A stretch of DNA of 22,407 bases from CAIKMD01 sp035605975 (GTDB taxonomy: Bacteria > Pseudomonadota > Alphaproteobacteria > ATCC43930 > CGMCC-115725). The translations under genes were made by a program, and so were the position numbers. The notes below the pieces were generated by a model that was not told where the DNA came from, searched no databases, and saw only the letters and a program-made list of their open reading frames with translations. Positions 20,683 through 22,407 of the stretch are shown here, one piece after another; within the stretch, counting starts at the first letter, position 1, and each line of letters starts with the position of its first letter. The stretch is from the NCBI GenBank assembly GCA_035605975.1, contig DATNGG010000080.1, positions 1 through 22,407 of the forward strand. Direction: 5' to 3'.

Positions 20683-21561
20683 CTATTCCGCCGCGACGCT
20701 GATGACCGATTTGTCGTAATCGCCCGAGCCGAGATTGCCGTCCGGGAAAATTCCGCGCTCGGCGATCCAGCGCTGCGATTCCTCGAACACCGCGCGGGTG
20801 TAGGGCTCGAAGACGATGCGCTCGCCGGGGCCCCAGCGCCGCGTGTCCATCATCGCATGGAAGCGGGTGGGGAATTCCTTCTTGTAGTAATGCGTGTAGA
20901 GCTCGGGCCGCAAATCGATGTCGCGTTGCGCCTGGCGCAGCGCCGCGAAATATTTGCGCACATCGCTGGGATCGGGATTGCCGTTGATGGTCGCGGCCAT
21001 CATGAAGGTGGAATCGACGATCTTGCGGAAGCCGAGCTGCTCGAGGAAGTAGTAAGGACCGCTGAACACCGACACGGCTTGCGATTGCCGGTCGAAAAGC
21101 CGCTCCATGCGGCTGAACAGCAGGCCGTCATTGAAGTTGAGGTTGATGTCCGAGAGCGGCATGAACTGCTCGAGCGCCTGGATGGTCGCGTAGTGGCTGC
21201 CCGACTGATAGCCGACCGAGATCGGCACGCCGGCCAAATCCTTGGGCTCTTTGATGCTCGATTCCGGCGCCACGAACACGCCCGCCGGCGAGACGGAGTA
21301 AGCGTCGGCATAGAGCTTGCCGTGGCCCTGGCTCGCCGCGACATTCACCGTCCAGTGGCACGCGCCGCTGACATCGCAGGTGCGGCCGGCCTCGATGGTC
21401 TGGAACGCGCCGACCTTGTTGCCGAGGTGATGCGCCGCGCCGCTGGTCGAGGGCATCGTCTCCTGGAAGACGTAGTCGAGGCCTTCGGCGGCGAAATAAC
21501 CCTTCTCCTCGGCGACCCATTCCTGGAGCCGGAAATGCGGGCCGATGACGAATTTTCCCAT
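20683..21561 (-). CDS. NMT1/THI5-like solute-binding-fold protein without signal peptide
   Basis: This 292-residue protein has the type II periplasmic-binding fold: HFRLQEWVAEEKGYFAAEGLDYVF near the N-terminus (described in part), CDVSGACHW at about 62-70, SSIKEPKDLAGVPISVGYQSG (about 100-120, described in part) and the second lobe from about 150. It would be called an ABC substrate-binding protein, but translation from ATG 21561, which has an ideal AAAGGAGG five bases upstream, gives no signal peptide or lipobox, and no permease or ATPase gene is nearby. A cytoplasmic binding or enzymatic role, as in the THI5 and Pht5 groups, is therefore plausible. Conserved Cys-His pairs (DVSGACHW) deserve attention. 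The GntR regulator gene ends 28 bp upstream on the same strand. Confidence 0.75.
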   Translation of the reverse strand: MGKFVIGPHFRLQEWVAEEKGYFAAEGLDYVFQETMPSTSGAAHHLGNKVGAFQTIEAGRTCDVSGACHWTVNVAASQGHGKLYADAYSVSPAGVFVAPESSIKEPKDLAGVPISVGYQSGSHYATIQALEQFMPLSDINLNFNDGLLFSRMERLFDRQSQAVSVFSGPYYFLEQLGFRKIVDSTFMMAATINGNPDPSDVRKYFAALRQAQRDIDLRPELYTHYYKKEFPTRFHAMMDTRRWGPGERIVFEPYTRAVFEESQRWIAERGIFPDGNLGSGDYDKSVISVAAE

Positions 21562-21589
21562 GGTTTCCTCCTTTGGGTTTGCGTTTCGA

Positions 21590-22357
21590 TCAGCAGCAGG
21601 CGTTGACGAAGCCGGGATCGCCATGCTCGGCGACGCGGCGGGCACGGATCATCTTCACATGCGCATCCATTAGCTGGCGCGCCGCGGTCGGGTCGCGCGT
21701 CTCGATGAGGCGCGTCAGATCGCGATGCGCCTGCAGCACATGCTCGGCGACATCGCGGGTGAGGGTGGGGTTGCGCGACGGCCAGGAGACATGCTGCAGC
21801 GATTGCAGCTGCACGACCAGCGCGCGATTGTGCGAGGCGGCGGCGACCGCGAGGTGGAATTCGGCGCCGTTGGTGGTGAAGCCCGTCACATCCTCGAGCA
21901 GATGCTCGGCCTGCGCGTTGAGCGCACGCAGCCGCGCGAAATCTTCCTTGGTCGCGTGCTCGGCCGCGAGCTCCGCGGCAAGGCACTCGACCGCGCGCTG
22001 CGCGTCCATGATTTCGGCGACATCGGTGCCGATGAGCTCGAGCTGCACGGCGAGGGCTTCGGCGATGCGGCGCGGATTGCCTTGGGCGATGCGCGCGCCG
22101 CCGCCCGAGCCGACCCTGATCTCGACAATGCCCATGGCCTCGAGCGTCCGCAGCGCATCGCGCGCGACGATGCGCGAGACGCCCATGCGCGCCGCGATCT
22201 CCTTCTCGCCGCCGAGATGATCGCCGGGGCTGAGGCGGCGCTCGAACAGCGCCTGGCGCACCTCGGCGACCAGCTGCGCCGATAAGGTAAGGCTTCGGCT
22301 TTCGAGCGTAAGCTCTTGGCCAACCTTACGATTTTCGAAAAGCGGGTGAACCGGCAT
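21590..22357 (-). CDS. GntR-family regulator, FadR/FCD type
   Basis: This 255-residue regulator has a winged HTH (about 26-92: LVAEVRQALFERRLSPGDHLGG, described in part; EKEIAARMGVSRIVARDALRTLE; GIVEIRVGSGGGARI) and an all-helical FCD effector domain. Its metal ligands look intact: Asp118, His168 (EFHLAVAAASHN), His211 (QAHRDLT) and His233 (DAHVKM). Such proteins bind small carboxylic acids and release DNA. The length is normal and the start at ATG 22357 lacks a strong ribosome site. It is 28 bp before the binding-fold gene, in the same operon, and a 15-bp palindrome lies 31 bp upstream of its start. The C-terminus ends in ACC, two adjacent cysteines. Confidence 0.9.
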   Translation of the reverse strand: MPVHPLFENRKVGQELTLESRSLTLSAQLVAEVRQALFERRLSPGDHLGGEKEIAARMGVSRIVARDALRTLEAMGIVEIRVGSGGGARIAQGNPRRIAEALAVQLELIGTDVAEIMDAQRAVECLAAELAAEHATKEDFARLRALNAQAEHLLEDVTGFTTNGAEFHLAVAAASHNRALVVQLQSLQHVSWPSRNPTLTRDVAEHVLQAHRDLTRLIETRDPTAARQLMDAHVKMIRARRVAEHGDPGFVNACC

Positions 22358-22388
22358 ACGCCATCATAGCAGGCCCGGCTAAGATATG

Positions 22389-22403
22389 AAAGATATCATC
22401 TTT
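22389..22403. promoter_or_regulatory. GntR operator candidate
   Basis: AAAGAT-ATC-ATCTTT is a perfect inverted repeat with a three-base centre, in the AT-rich patch upstream of the GntR gene; AAGATAT also occurs just before it (22381-22387). FCD regulators bind dyads of this size. The window ends four bases later, so the rest of the promoter is not visible. Confidence 0.5.
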
Positions 22404-22407
22404 GCCG

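Overview
The window is high-GC DNA with the codon use and gene families of an alphaproteobacterium, probably Hyphomicrobiales or a nearby order. The pointers are tightly packed operons, many LysR/GntR regulators each beside a metabolic gene, an alphaproteobacterial-type NDH-2, an ECF sigma factor resembling Caulobacter SigF, and a CtrA-type TTAA-N7-TTAA box near CcrM-type GANTC sites. No rRNA, tRNA, CRISPR array, transposase or phage gene was seen. This is accessory and catabolic chromosome sequence, not a core housekeeping region.

Layout. 1-1101: 3' part of an IlvD/Edd-family sugar-acid dehydratase, followed by a terminator. 1137-2520: a lower-GC islet with an unknown cysteine-cluster protein and a HigB-HigA toxin-antitoxin pair behind two matching palindromic operators. 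The TA pair is flanked by a 36-bp imperfect direct repeat that copies the 3' end of the neighbouring hydrolase gene. 2534-4179 (minus): SDR dehydrogenase and alpha/beta hydrolase in one operon. 4324-5319: a 4,5-dihydroxyphthalate decarboxylase-like protein. 5327-8387: a LysR regulator divergent from a 6-hydroxynicotine-oxidase-like flavoprotein and 3-hydroxyanthranilate 3,4-dioxygenase, which together look like a small aromatic-catabolism unit.

8388-9015: an intergenic region with five GANTC sites, a perfect CtrA half-site pair and a perfect DnaA box, leading into two small ORFs joined by an ATGA overlap. 9029-10463 (minus): an unusual two-gene operon of an HExxH protein and an HD-domain protein whose six putative ligands are spaced much as in the diiron oxygenase PhnZ. 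10864-15545: a three-gene operon for a flavoprotein-linked 2-oxoacid oxidoreductase (KorA/KorB plus an NAD(P)/FAD/2x[4Fe-4S] subunit) of the kind known as 2-oxoglutarate:NADP+ oxidoreductase in aromatic-degrading Azoarcus and Thauera. 15717-17619 (minus): flavin reductase and type II NADH dehydrogenase. 17754-19384: LysR regulator and a peroxiredoxin-like protein.

19401-20626: an ECF sigma factor divergent from a small, methionine-rich exported protein that has a GTAACC...CGAA promoter-like element. 20683-22357 (minus): a GntR/FCD regulator and a signal-less NMT1/THI5-like binding-fold protein, with a 15-bp palindrome upstream of the regulator.

Recurring themes are aromatic or amino-aromatic oxidation (HaaO, flavoprotein oxidase, Pht5-like protein), low-potential electron supply (Kor system, NDH-2, flavin reductase) and oxidative or metal stress response. 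Functional links between the blocks are inferred from proximity only.
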